A DNA stretch of 60,827 nt from the NCBI GenBank assembly GCA_910577105.1, contig CAJTMB010000019.1, positions 1 to 60,827 on the forward strand, written 5' to 3'. A model generated the notes under the pieces. The model had not been told where the DNA came from, made no database searches, and saw only the letters and a program-made list of their open reading frames with translations. Below, one piece after another: positions 8,549 through 17,670 of the stretch (position 1 is the stretch's first letter; each line of letters opens with the position of its first letter). Both the position numbers and the translations under genes were made by a program. Origin of the DNA: an uncultured Lachnospiraceae bacterium (GTDB lineage Bacteria > Bacillota > Clostridia > Lachnospirales > Lachnospiraceae).

Positions 8549-8576
8549 TTCAAATCCCCCTCTTCCTCCGCGCAGA

Positions 8577-9368
8577 TTACACAATAACATGCTTCGGGCA
8601 CTTTTCGGCACAGATGCCGCAGCCGGTACATTTCTCCTGGTCAATCACCGCATGGAAATTTTCCACCTTAACAGCCCCCTGCGGACAGTTCTTCACGCAG
8701 ATACCACAGCCGATACAGCCCGTTTCACATGCTTTCATGGTTATGGGACCCTTATCCCCGGAATTGCACGCCACAATATGCTTTGCCTCATACGGCTCTA
8801 ACGAAATCAAATGTTTGGGACATGCGGCAATACACTTCCCGCAGGCTTTGCAGGCGTCCCTGTCCACCTTTGCAATCCCGTTTTCCACATGGATGGCGTC
8901 AAAAGGACAGGCTTTCACGCAGGTTCCATAGCCAAGGCAGCCGTAATTACAGGACTTTGGTCCGCCGTTTGGCACAAAACTGAGCATACGGCAGTCTTCT
9001 ATCCCCGTATACTCATAATCGGGATGGGTTTTATCGCAATCCCCCATACAGTGTACAAAGGCTGCCATGCGAACCGTTTCCTTTTCCTCCACCCCCATAA
9101 TGGAAGCTATCTTTTTACCAACCGCCTCGCCGCCCACCGGGCAGGCATTTACTTCCGCATTTCCTTTTACAATAGCCGCCGCCAGTCCCGAACAGCCCGG
9201 ATACCCGCAGCCGCCGCAGTTGTTTCCGGGCAATGCTGCCAGCACAGCTTCTTCCTTTTCATTTACTTTTACCTTAAATGCGATGCCTGCAACGCCGAGA
9301 AACAGCCCGACAAATATGCCAATGCCGCCAATCAGAAGCAGCGCACCCACAATTCCCATCACGTTCAT
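8577..9368 (-). CDS. rnfB: Rnf complex subunit RnfB
   Basis: This is the ferredoxin-accepting iron-sulfur subunit of the Rnf ferredoxin:NAD+ oxidoreductase, an ion pump. One N-terminal membrane helix (about 5-27) is followed by the RnfB-type cluster motif CGGCGYPGC and then at least three ferredoxin-type motifs (CVKACP-, CGKCIAACP-, CGICVKNCP- and CGICAEKCP-like). The length of 263 residues is typical of clostridial RnfB. It is the last rnf gene, 11 bases after rnfA. Confidence 0.96.
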   Translation of the reverse strand: MNVMGIVGALLLIGGIGIFVGLFLGVAGIAFKVKVNEKEEAVLAALPGNNCGGCGYPGCSGLAAAIVKGNAEVNACPVGGEAVGKKIASIMGVEEKETVRMAAFVHCMGDCDKTHPDYEYTGIEDCRMLSFVPNGGPKSCNYGCLGYGTCVKACPFDAIHVENGIAKVDRDACKACGKCIAACPKHLISLEPYEAKHIVACNSGDKGPITMKACETGCIGCGICVKNCPQGAVKVENFHAVIDQEKCTGCGICAEKCPKHVIV

Positions 9369-9379
9369 TATCGTCCTCC

Positions 9380-9964
9380 CTACAAAAGTCCCGAAAATCC
9401 GCAGAATGCAATCGCCATCAATCCCGCCGTCAAAAGTACATGCGGCATTCCTTTAAAAGCCTCCGGCACTTCATTGTATGCCATTTTTTCCCTGAGCCCC
9501 GCCAGAATCACGATGGCAATCATAAAACCAAGGGCGGTTGCAAAACCATTCACAATCCCTGCCAATATGCCATACTCTTTCTGCACATTGGTGAGGGCAA
9601 CGCCCAGCACTGCACAGTTGGTGGTAATCAAAGGCAGGTATACCCCCAGCGCCTGATATAAGGATTTCATATACCTTTTCAAGAACATTTCCACAAACTG
9701 CACCAGCGCGGCAATCACCAGGATAAATACAATCGTCTGCAAATATTCCATGTGGAAACGCACCAGAAGAAATTTATAGATGACGCCCGTAATGGCACTG
9801 GAAAGGGTAATGACAAATATAATGGCGCTCCCCATTCCCGCCGCCGTGTTCATTTTCTTTGACACACCCAAAAAAGGGCAGAGCCCCAAAAACTGGCTTA
9901 ATACAACATTGCTTACCAGAGAAGAACTGATAAGTATGATAAGCAGATTTTTCACTGATTCCAT
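9380..9964 (-). CDS. rnfA: Rnf complex subunit RnfA
   Basis: This is an integral membrane subunit with six predicted helices and 194 residues, full length. The start has the RnfA pattern (FLGLCPFLGVSKK) and the middle has LGVYLPLITTNCAVLG, the conserved segment whose cysteines coordinate an iron-sulfur cluster between RnfA and RnfE. It abuts rnfE with no gap. Confidence 0.96.
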   Translation of the reverse strand: MESVKNLLIILISSSLVSNVVLSQFLGLCPFLGVSKKMNTAAGMGSAIIFVITLSSAITGVIYKFLLVRFHMEYLQTIVFILVIAALVQFVEMFLKRYMKSLYQALGVYLPLITTNCAVLGVALTNVQKEYGILAGIVNGFATALGFMIAIVILAGLREKMAYNEVPEAFKGMPHVLLTAGLMAIAFCGFSGLL

Positions 9965-10708
9965 TTAGTTGTCCTCCTCATCCAAATCTATCAGCTCCCC
10001 GCTGTCTTCGTCTTTATCCTCAATCCTTTCCGCACAGCCCGTTTCCGTGCAGTGCAGGCAGTCATGTCCGCAGCCGGAGCCTATTTTGCTCATATCCTTT
10101 CCTTTCTTTTCTCCCCGAATCTTCACCAGATTCTGTAAAGCACAGAGCATTGCCAGTACAAAGAATGCTCCCGGCGCCAGTACGAAAATGCCGATTGGCG
10201 TGAAAGAATCCGGCATCACGGAAAAGCCAAACAGCTTCCCTGCCCCAAGCAATTCCCTGACTGCGCCGATACATGTAAGGGCAACGGTAAATCCAAGCCC
10301 CATGCCAATGCCGTCAAACAGGGAAGAAACCGGACCGTGGGAATAAGCATATGCCTCCGCACGCCCTAAAATAATACAATTCACCACTATCAGGGGAATG
10401 TATACCCCAAGCGCCTCGTTCAGGAAAGGCAGATAAGCTTCCAAAAGGAGCTGCACCGCCGTGACAAAAGATGCGATAATCACGATAAAAGCGGGAATCC
10501 TTACTTTATCAGGTATCACGCTGCGCAGCAATGAAATAATCAGATTGCTCAATGCCAGTACCACCAGGGTTGTAAGACCCATTCCCACTCCGTTTACGGC
10601 AGAAGTTGTGACTGCAAGCGTCGGGCACATGCCAAGCATCAGCACAAAGGTGGGATTTTCTTTTACCAGACCGTTATACAGCCTTTCCATTGCACTGTTT
10701 TCTCTCAT
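9965..10708 (-). CDS. rnfE: Rnf complex subunit RnfE
   Basis: This is an integral membrane subunit paralogous to RnfA, with the matching pseudosymmetric motif LGVYIPLIVVNCIILGRAEA. Six helices are followed by a hydrophilic C-terminal tail with a cysteine cluster (GCGHDCLHCTETGC) and an acidic end. That Cys-rich tail is longer than in many RnfE proteins and might bind metal; this is inference. It overlaps rnfG by 4 bases. Confidence 0.95.
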   Translation of the reverse strand: MRENSAMERLYNGLVKENPTFVLMLGMCPTLAVTTSAVNGVGMGLTTLVVLALSNLIISLLRSVIPDKVRIPAFIVIIASFVTAVQLLLEAYLPFLNEALGVYIPLIVVNCIILGRAEAYAYSHGPVSSLFDGIGMGLGFTVALTCIGAVRELLGAGKLFGFSVMPDSFTPIGIFVLAPGAFFVLAMLCALQNLVKIRGEKKGKDMSKIGSGCGHDCLHCTETGCAERIEDKDEDSGELIDLDEEDN

Positions 10709-11313
10709 TGTCCATTCCCCCCTTCCGTCAAATTAATCTGAACATACCGCAGACCTTCGTTTACCGCATTCGTAACTGCCTCTGTGGTAATGGTTGCGCC
10801 GCTGATGGCGTCAATCTGGTCTTCGGAAACCGCGCCTGTTTTGGTATAAGTATAAGAAGACGCTGTTTTGCCCGCAAACTGCGGAACCAGAACCTCTTCC
10901 GCGCGCATACCAAGCCCCGGTGTCTCAGAAATTTTTAAAAGGGAAATGCCATTTAAAGTGCCCTCTAAAGAAACACCCATCATCAATTCAATATTTCCGC
11001 CGTATCCTTCCGCGGAAGTGACGTTTATCACATACCCTAATAAACTGCCGTCCGCCGACACCGCCCGATAAACAGCGCCGATTGTAACGCTGTTTTCCAT
11101 GGCTTTCTCTCCGGGCGCTTCCATTTCTTCAAAAGAAGCAGCGCCTGTAAATACCTCCTCACATGCCCGCTGAATCTTTAACGCCTGCTGGTGCGCAATA
11201 GGCTCTTTGGTAAGTTCATGGAGAAATCCCAGAACAAGCCCTGCCAGCAGTGTAATGGCAAATAAGATTCCGGCATCACGAAACATTTTATTCCTGTCAT
11301 CCTTATTTCTCAT
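10705..11313 (-). CDS. rnfG: Rnf complex subunit RnfG
   Basis: This is an FMN-binding subunit facing the outside, with covalently bound FMN. There is one N-terminal helix (about 10-30) and an FMN-binding domain ending with the flavinylation motif SGATITT near the C-terminus. The start at 11313 is chosen for AAAGGAGG 8 bases upstream; it overlaps the rnfD stop by 11 bases, suggesting translational coupling. A longer frame reaching TTG at 11334 is unlikely. Confidence 0.94.
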   Translation of the reverse strand: MRNKDDRNKMFRDAGILFAITLLAGLVLGFLHELTKEPIAHQQALKIQRACEEVFTGAASFEEMEAPGEKAMENSVTIGAVYRAVSADGSLLGYVINVTSAEGYGGNIELMMGVSLEGTLNGISLLKISETPGLGMRAEEVLVPQFAGKTASSYTYTKTGAVSEDQIDAISGATITTEAVTNAVNEGLRYVQINLTEGGNGQ

Positions 11314-12238
11314 AACGACGGCCTCCTTTTCCAAAGGCTTTCGGAACTGTCACCTTTTCTATCAAGGGAACCAGAAGATTGCCTAAGATAATAGCGTAAG
11401 AAACCCCTTCCGCGCTTGCCCCAAACACCCTGAAAATGCCTGTCAGCACGCCCAGTACTATCCCGTAAAGGTACTGCCCGTTTTTCGTAATCGGCCGCGT
11501 CACGTAATCCGTCGCCATGAAGAAAGCTCCCAACATCAATCCGCCGCCGGATAAATGTGCCGTTATGTATGCCACGTCAAAGCCATGTCCGCCAAACAAC
11601 ACAAGAAAAGTAACAAAAGTCACTATGTAGCTGCCGGGTATCCTCAAATCTATGATACCCGTCAAAATAAGGAACACCGCTCCGATTACCAGGGCTATCA
11701 CACTGGTTTCCCCAATGGTGCCTGCTGTCCTTCCCACAATCATATCCAGAATATTGACATTTTCTCCCGCTTTCAACAAAGCCAACGGCGTTGCTCCCGT
11801 ATAGGCGTCACAGTTAAAATTCGTCATAAGCGCCGGGAATGAAATCAGAAGAAAACATCTTGCCGCCAGCGCAGGATTCATAAAATTCTGTCCCAGACCG
11901 CCAAACAGGCATTTTACCACCAATATGGCAAAGACGCTGCCCAGCGCGGCTGCCCAGAAGGGAATGTTCACCGGCAGGTTCAATGCCAGCAGCAAGCCTG
12001 TTACCACAGCAGACAAATCGCTTACCGTCTGTTTTTTCTTATATAACCCAAACAAAAATTCCGTCAGCACGGCGCTGCCCACCGTCACAAGTATGAGGAA
12101 CAACGCCCTGACGCCAAAATTATAAATGCCAAATCCTGCAGCAGGCAGCAGCGCCAGACACACGGCAAACATAATGCCCGTGGTATTCACTTTTGACCTG
12201 ACATGCGGGTTGGATGATACTTTCAGTAAATTTCCCAT
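11303..12238 (-). CDS. rnfD: Rnf complex subunit RnfD
   Basis: This is a membrane subunit related to NqrB with covalent FMN. It has about ten hydrophobic segments, and the flavin-attachment motif TGATPLALL is seen in the middle. The ATG at 12238 has a well-spaced AGGAGG; the ATG at 12247 directly abuts that site and is less likely. It follows rnfC within 15 bases. Confidence 0.94.
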   Translation of the reverse strand: MGNLLKVSSNPHVRSKVNTTGIMFAVCLALLPAAGFGIYNFGVRALFLILVTVGSAVLTEFLFGLYKKKQTVSDLSAVVTGLLLALNLPVNIPFWAAALGSVFAILVVKCLFGGLGQNFMNPALAARCFLLISFPALMTNFNCDAYTGATPLALLKAGENVNILDMIVGRTAGTIGETSVIALVIGAVFLILTGIIDLRIPGSYIVTFVTFLVLFGGHGFDVAYITAHLSGGGLMLGAFFMATDYVTRPITKNGQYLYGIVLGVLTGIFRVFGASAEGVSYAIILGNLLVPLIEKVTVPKAFGKGGRRYEK

Positions 12239-12252
12239 TGCTGTCATCCCTC

Positions 12253-13569
12253 CTACTTTTTCTTCTTCGCAAGCTGCATCTTGCGCATGGATTTAATCGT
12301 CTGGGTAAGAGGCCGCTTAGCCGGACATATGTAACTGCAGCAGCCGCATTCACAGCATTCCATTCCGTTTAGTTTCATAAAGGTTTCTTCATCCCCATGA
12401 ATCGCCGCCATCATCAGCTTATTCGGCAGTACCCTTCCCGGGCATACTTCCACACACCGGCCGCATTTGATGCAGGCTGTCGGTTCCATGCCCGATACAT
12501 CATCCGCTGACAGGCAAAGAAGCGCCGATGCCGTCTTGGTCGTCGGCACATCCAAATCAAAAATACCGAATCCCATCATGGGACCGCCGGAAACAATTTT
12601 AGCCGGCTTTACACGGAAACCTCCCGCTTCTTCTATCAACTCATGATAATTTGTCCCGATACGGACCTTAAAATTGCGGGGATGTCTGATGGCATCACCC
12701 GTCACCGTGACAATTCTTTCCATAAGCGGCTTTCCTTCAAAGACCGCATGGTAAATGGCCACCACGGTATCCACATTGTTAACTACGCATCCCACATCTG
12801 CAGGCAGCATGGAGGAATTAATCTTTCTTCCCGTTGTTGCAAATATAAGCTGTCTTTCCGCCCCTTGCGGATACTTGGTTTTCAGCTGCCTTACGCTGAT
12901 TCGGTTCTCTTCTTTTGTCAGCCGGCGTAAAATTTCAACACAGTCCTTCTTATTGTCTTCCACCGCCAGAATACCCTGCGCATTCGGAAACAGACTTAAG
13001 GAAACCAATAAACCGTTTATCAGTTTTTCCGGTTCCTCTTTCATCCGGCGGTAATCAGAGGTCAGATACGGCTCACACTCCGCACAGTTTACAATGACAT
13101 AATCAATTTTTTCCGGATTTTTAGGGGAAAGCTTCACGCTGGTGGGAAAACCGGCTCCCCCCATTCCGACAATTCCCGCTTCCCTTATCCTTTCAATCAC
13201 CTCATCCCTTGTACAGGATGCCAAATCCAGACAGGGCGCGTATTCTACCTCCTGATACTGCCCGTCATTTTCCACAACAATACTCATCACGTTGTCGCCA
13301 GTCACCACACGCCTTGGCTCAATCGCCTTTACCGTTCCTGAAACGGTGGCATGAACAGGTGCGCTGACAAACGCTGACGCCTCCGCTATCTTTTGTCCCA
13401 CATAAACAGTATCACCTTTTTTTACAATAGGTGTTGCCGGCGCCCCTATGTGCTGGGACAAGGGATACACCAAATCTCCTTTGGGAAGCACTTCCTTGAT
13501 GGGCTTGTCTTTTGTCAAATCCTTCCCATCGTAAGGGTGGATTCCCCCTGTAAATGTCAGTGTCGCCAT
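12253..13569 (-). CDS. rnfC: Rnf complex subunit RnfC
   Basis: This is the NADH-interacting peripheral subunit. It contains an N-terminal barrel-sandwich domain, a Rossmann-like NADH/FMN-binding region (GMGGAGFPTSVKL, NCAECEPYL), a SLBB-like domain, and two 4Fe-4S motifs near the C-terminus (CIKCGRCVEVCP and CCECGCCSYICP). It is the first gene of rnfCDGEAB, preceded by AGGAGG. At 438 residues it lacks the long C-terminal extension of proteobacterial RnfC. Confidence 0.96.
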   Translation of the reverse strand: MATLTFTGGIHPYDGKDLTKDKPIKEVLPKGDLVYPLSQHIGAPATPIVKKGDTVYVGQKIAEASAFVSAPVHATVSGTVKAIEPRRVVTGDNVMSIVVENDGQYQEVEYAPCLDLASCTRDEVIERIREAGIVGMGGAGFPTSVKLSPKNPEKIDYVIVNCAECEPYLTSDYRRMKEEPEKLINGLLVSLSLFPNAQGILAVEDNKKDCVEILRRLTKEENRISVRQLKTKYPQGAERQLIFATTGRKINSSMLPADVGCVVNNVDTVVAIYHAVFEGKPLMERIVTVTGDAIRHPRNFKVRIGTNYHELIEEAGGFRVKPAKIVSGGPMMGFGIFDLDVPTTKTASALLCLSADDVSGMEPTACIKCGRCVEVCPGRVLPNKLMMAAIHGDEETFMKLNGMECCECGCCSYICPAKRPLTQTIKSMRKMQLAKKKK

Positions 13570-13711
13570 CTGATACCCTCCTGATTTTCTTCTGACATAA
13601 TATATCTTTTGTTTCTAATATACTATTTTTTTCATCAAAATACTACTGAAATCTGAAAAAATATGCTATGATAATAACAACATGGAGTTAACTGAAAAAA
13701 GGAGTCTTTTT

Positions 13712-14815
13712 ATGCATATTGCAACTTTTGAGTTAAAAAATTTCCAGCCCGCTTATCCCATGGAAAAGCTGGCCCCCGCCCGGGAAGTTCTGTTTCTTGA
13801 CATTGAAACCACCGGTTTTGCGGCTAAAAATTCCGTTTTATATATGATTGGATGTGCCTACTATAAGGATGGGACATATTTCATACGGCAATGGATGGCG
13901 GAAACCTATGAGCAGGAATCGGATATCCTATCCGCTTTCTTTACGTTTGCCTCTCCTTATAAATATCTCATCCATTTTAACGGCAACAATTTCGACCTCC
14001 CCTATTTGCAGCAAAAATGCAGTCAATACAACTTGCCGTTTGATTTTGAACGGTTTGAAGGAATTGATATATACCGGCGCATTTCCCCTTACAAGTTTTT
14101 CCTGAAGCTGCCAAACTGCAAACAGAAAACCGTCGAGCAGTACCTTGGCATAAACAGGGAGGATACTTTTACCGGAGGAGAACTTATCGGTATCTATCAC
14201 GATTATGTAAAGCAGCCAACCCCTATGTCCATGAACGCTCTTTTGCTTCACAACAGGGATGATATTTATGGTATGCTGCAGATTCTTCCGATTTTTGCCT
14301 ATTATGACATTTTTAATGATTCCATCAAGGCAAAAAAGGTACAGGCAAACTACTATACCGACTTTTCCGGGAAACGCAGGCAGGAACTGCTCATGACCCT
14401 TCAGTTGAGCACACCGCTTCCGATTCCCCTGTCTGCCTGCGTTAACAACTGTTATTTCAAGGGAGAAAACGACATTGCCAGCTTAAAAGTCCCTATTTTT
14501 GAAGAAGAACTTAAGTATTTTTATGCCAATTATAAGGACTATTATTATCTGCCGACGGAGGACATCGCCCTTCACAAATCCGTCGCCGGTTTTGTAGACA
14601 AAGAACACCGCCTTCCGGCTTCGGCCGCAAACTGTTATACCCGCAAATTTTCCCTGTACCTTCCCCAATGGGAGATTGTTTTTACCCCGTTTTTTAAGCG
14701 GGAATATAAGAGCCGGGATTTATTCTTTGAGTTGACTGACGAATTAAAAAAGGACAGGCAGGCTTTTACAACATATGCAAAACATGTGCTGGAAATGATG
14801 AGTTCCACTTATTAA
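13712..14815 (+). CDS. YprB-like DEDD-family ribonuclease H-like exonuclease
   Basis: This is a predicted 3'-5' nuclease of the RNase H fold, cytosolic. The acidic residues are visible in order: FLDIETTGF (D, E), HFNGNNFDLPYL (D) and LHNRDDIYG (D). A C-terminal region of about 150 residues, of no recognised domain, follows. The start at 13712 has AAGGAG 9 bases upstream; the frame reaches ATG 13682 without a site. It is divergent from rnfC. The substrate (RNA or DNA) is not known for this family. Confidence 0.8.
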   Translation: MHIATFELKNFQPAYPMEKLAPAREVLFLDIETTGFAAKNSVLYMIGCAYYKDGTYFIRQWMAETYEQESDILSAFFTFASPYKYLIHFNGNNFDLPYLQQKCSQYNLPFDFERFEGIDIYRRISPYKFFLKLPNCKQKTVEQYLGINREDTFTGGELIGIYHDYVKQPTPMSMNALLLHNRDDIYGMLQILPIFAYYDIFNDSIKAKKVQANYYTDFSGKRRQELLMTLQLSTPLPIPLSACVNNCYFKGENDIASLKVPIFEEELKYFYANYKDYYYLPTEDIALHKSVAGFVDKEHRLPASAANCYTRKFSLYLPQWEIVFTPFFKREYKSRDLFFELTDELKKDRQAFTTYAKHVLEMMSSTY

Positions 14816-14825
14816 TGACTTATTT

Positions 14826-14860
14826 TAAAAAGAAGCATCGCATGATATTGCGATGCTTCT
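14826..14860 (-). terminator. Terminator after cheR
   Basis: A perfect 12-bp stem (AGAAGCATCGCA/TGCGATGCTTCT) with a 6-base loop starts 3 bases after the cheR stop and is followed on the minus strand by TTTTT. It also lies just beyond the convergent YprB-like gene and may serve both. Confidence 0.85.
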
Positions 14861-14863
14861 CAG

Positions 14864-15646
14864 CTATTTACCCTGTTTTAGATAAAAAAATGAATTTTTT
14901 CTTTCATAACCGATTTCTTTGTAATTTATAATCTGCTCCGTGCTTCCTATAAAGAGTATTCCTCCCGGTTTCAATGCACGTTCAAACTTACGGTAAATTT
15001 CTTCCTTTGCTTCTTCCGTAAAGTAAATAAGTACATTGCGGCACACTATCAAATGGCAATCCGAAGGATAAGCATCTTTTAACAGATTATTTTCCCGAAA
15101 TTCAACCCTGTCTTTTATCTCCTTTGCTATCTGATAAGAAGGGCCAATCTTTGTAAAATATTGATGCTTTAAATCCTGTGGAACTCCTGATATGCTTTTT
15201 TCATTGTACAGACCGACCTTTGCCTTGGCTATCACCTGTTTGTCTATATCAGTGGCAATAATCTTAATCTGATTCAATGGAAGATGTCTGGAGAGAGCCA
15301 TAACAAGGGAATAAGGTTCATCTCCCGTGGAACACGCCGCACTCCAGATTTTTAAATTATGTCCAAACCTTGCCATCAATTCCGGAAAAACCTCCTTGTC
15401 CAGAATCTTCCACTGGTCAGGGTTACGGTAAAATTCGGATACATTGATGGTAAGGTAATTGACAAATTCCTCAAAACGGGCCTTATCATCCTTTAACAGT
15501 ATTACATACTTGTCATATTCCTGTACGCCGTTTTTCGCTATCAGAGTATCTATCCTGCGCTTCATCTGCTTTTCTTTATAAGCATTTAAATCTATGGATG
15601 TCAACTCATATACAGCTCTTTTGAAATATTCATAATCGTAGGTCAT
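14864..15646 (-). CDS. cheR: CheR-type protein-glutamate O-methyltransferase
   Basis: This is a SAM-dependent methyltransferase that methylates glutamates of chemoreceptors. There is an N-terminal helical CheR_N domain (about 1-75) and a catalytic domain with WSAACSTGDEPYSL (SAM motif I), CRNVLIYF and GGILFIGSTE. The 260-residue length matches CheR. It lies 18 bases after the S1 gene with no other chemotaxis gene nearby, so it may instead act in another signalling circuit. Confidence 0.92.
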   Translation of the reverse strand: MTYDYEYFKRAVYELTSIDLNAYKEKQMKRRIDTLIAKNGVQEYDKYVILLKDDKARFEEFVNYLTINVSEFYRNPDQWKILDKEVFPELMARFGHNLKIWSAACSTGDEPYSLVMALSRHLPLNQIKIIATDIDKQVIAKAKVGLYNEKSISGVPQDLKHQYFTKIGPSYQIAKEIKDRVEFRENNLLKDAYPSDCHLIVCRNVLIYFTEEAKEEIYRKFERALKPGGILFIGSTEQIINYKEIGYERKNSFFYLKQGK

Positions 15647-15664
15647 TCAAGCAACCTCGTATTT

Positions 15665-16840
15665 TTATTCTTCCACTGCCTGCTCTGCATCTTCTGATGC
15701 CTCTGCCGCAATCACTGCATCAATGTCAACAGAAACTACCTCAGCATCATCATCTGCAGCAGGTGCCTCTTCCTCCTCAACAGGGTCCGGCGCCAGCATT
15801 GCTTTGATGCTTAAACTAATCTTCTTGTCCTCTTCGTTGAAGTCAACAACTCTTGCAGTAACGGAATCACCGGTCTTCAATACGTCAGAAGGCTTTTCAA
15901 TGTGTTCCTTGGAAATCTGGGAAACATGGAGCAGCGCATCCACTCCGGGCTCCAGTTCCACAAATGCACCGAAATCCGTCATTCTTGCAACCACACCGGT
16001 TACATCGGTACCAACCGCATACTTGGAAGCAGCATCTTTCCACGGATTCAATTCATCAAATTTTAAACTAAGCGCAATTTTAGTGCCGGAAATCTCTTTG
16101 ATAAGCACTTTTACGGTATCACCGATTTTAAATACTTTCTTGGGATGCTCTACCCTGCCCCAGGACATTTCGGAAATATGAAGCAGTCCGTCAGCGCCGC
16201 CCAAATCCACAAATGCACCAAAGTCGGTAACATTTTTTACGGTGCCTTCCACAACATCGCCCTCTTTGATGCGGGCAAACAATTCTTTCTGCATTTCTGC
16301 TTTCTGTGCTACGATAAGCTGCTTTCTGTCACCAATATACCTTCTTCTCTTGGGATTGTATTCACTGATAACAAATTCTATTTCCTGTCCTGCATATCTG
16401 CTCAAATCCTTTTCATAGGAATCGGATACCAGACTGGCAGGAATGAATATTCTGACTTCCTCCACAATAACACTCAATCCGCCGTCCAATACCTGTGACA
16501 CCGGAGCTTTCAAAACTTCCCTGTTATTGTATGCCTCTTCGATTCTCTTGTTTCCTCTGTCTGCTGCAAGCCTCTTATATGTCAAAAGCACCTGGCCTTC
16601 TCCATCATTTACCTTGAGCACTTTCACTTCCATGGTATCTCCTACTTTGGCCACGGTAGTCAAATCCACACCTGATTCGTTGGTGTACTCATTTCTGGTA
16701 AGAATGCCGTCTGACTTGTATCCGATGTTGAGAACGATTTCTTCGGGCTTAACATCAATAACAGTACCTTCAACTACCTCTCCTGTGTGTATTGTCTTTA
16801 ATGATTCTTCTAACATTTGTTCAAAAGTTAATTCTGACAT
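15665..16840 (-). CDS. rpsA: Ribosomal protein S1-like protein with four S1 domains
   Basis: This is an RNA-binding protein that helps mRNA bind the 30S subunit. Four S1 modules are seen (about residues 17-85, 105-170, 190-260 and 275-345); modules 3 and 4 are canonical (VTDFGAFVDLGGADGLLHIS and MTDFGAFVELEPGVDALLHV), while 1 and 2 are more divergent. An acidic tail follows. The gene overlaps the end of ispH by 20 bases with GAGGAGG inside ispH. In many Clostridia ispH and S1 are fused; here they are separate but overlapping. Confidence 0.92.
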   Translation of the reverse strand: MSELTFEQMLEESLKTIHTGEVVEGTVIDVKPEEIVLNIGYKSDGILTRNEYTNESGVDLTTVAKVGDTMEVKVLKVNDGEGQVLLTYKRLAADRGNKRIEEAYNNREVLKAPVSQVLDGGLSVIVEEVRIFIPASLVSDSYEKDLSRYAGQEIEFVISEYNPKRRRYIGDRKQLIVAQKAEMQKELFARIKEGDVVEGTVKNVTDFGAFVDLGGADGLLHISEMSWGRVEHPKKVFKIGDTVKVLIKEISGTKIALSLKFDELNPWKDAASKYAVGTDVTGVVARMTDFGAFVELEPGVDALLHVSQISKEHIEKPSDVLKTGDSVTARVVDFNEEDKKISLSIKAMLAPDPVEEEEAPAADDDAEVVSVDIDAVIAAEASEDAEQAVEE

Positions 16841-17669
16841 AATTTTGAACCTCCTCGATAATATTGTTTGGGGTTGACGCCCCCGCGGTAATACCCACCA
16901 GTCGAACAGATTTAGGTAGTTCTAAATGCAAGTCATCCAGTGTCTGTATAAAATAGGTGTAAGCACATTCTTCCCTGCATATTTCAAACAGCTTTCTGGT
17001 ATTGGAACTGTGCCTGCCTCCTATTACTATCATAGCATCGACAGAAGCTGCAAGCTTCCTTGCCTCCTTCTGTCTTTCCTCAGTTGCGTTGCAGATAGTA
17101 TTCGCAACACTAACATTATAGACTTTTTTTTCAAAAATTTCAACTATATATTGAAATTTATTGTAGTTAAATGTCGTTTGAGATACCATGCATATTGCTT
17201 TATTGTCTTTCTGCGTATAATTTCGGGCATCTTCCACCGATTCCAGAACCACTGCCGGAGTTTCGCTCCACCCTATGATTCCCTCCACCTCAGGATGTCC
17301 GGGATTGCCCGCCACAACAATCCTTTTTCCGGCGGCGCTTTCCCGCACCACAATTTCATGGATTCTCTTCACAAAAGGACATGTGGCATCCACCAGTTTC
17401 AGCCCCTGGCTTTCTATCTGCCCGTAAATTTCCCGCGCCACACCATGGGCCCTTATAATAACAGTGCCTTTTTTTATCTTTTTTAATTCTTCCCTGTTCT
17501 CAATGACTTTAACGCCTTTTTTCTTTAAATCCTCGACCACTTCCTCGTTGTTGACCACAGCGCCGTAAGTGTAGATATCCTCATCCTTTCCCGTCTGTGA
17601 ATAAACCGTTTCCACGGCACGTTTGACTCCAAAACAAAAACCGAGGCTTTTTGCAAGCACTACTTCCAA
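16821..17669 (-). CDS. ispH: 4-hydroxy-3-methylbut-2-enyl diphosphate reductase
   Basis: This is the last enzyme of the MEP isoprenoid pathway, making IPP and DMAPP with a 4Fe-4S cluster. The three cluster cysteines lie in LGFCFGVKRA, ATCPFVKRIH and TICNATEERQ; GNPGHPEVEG and SSNTRKL motifs are present. The start is read as TTG at 17669: GAGAGG lies 8 bases upstream within cmk, and the protein then begins at the usual family position (EVVLAKSLGFC). The ATG at 17702 would add 11 residues and overlap cmk by 32 bases. Confidence 0.94.
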   Translation of the reverse strand: MEVVLAKSLGFCFGVKRAVETVYSQTGKDEDIYTYGAVVNNEEVVEDLKKKGVKVIENREELKKIKKGTVIIRAHGVAREIYGQIESQGLKLVDATCPFVKRIHEIVVRESAAGKRIVVAGNPGHPEVEGIIGWSETPAVVLESVEDARNYTQKDNKAICMVSQTTFNYNKFQYIVEIFEKKVYNVSVANTICNATEERQKEARKLAASVDAMIVIGGRHSSNTRKLFEICREECAYTYFIQTLDDLHLELPKSVRLVGITAGASTPNNIIEEVQNYVRINF

Positions 17670-17670
17670 A

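Noticed and set aside
8811..9656. 281-codon plus-strand frame antisense to rnfB and rnfA
   Set aside because: Antisense shadow of two certain genes; the translated product has no coherent pattern.
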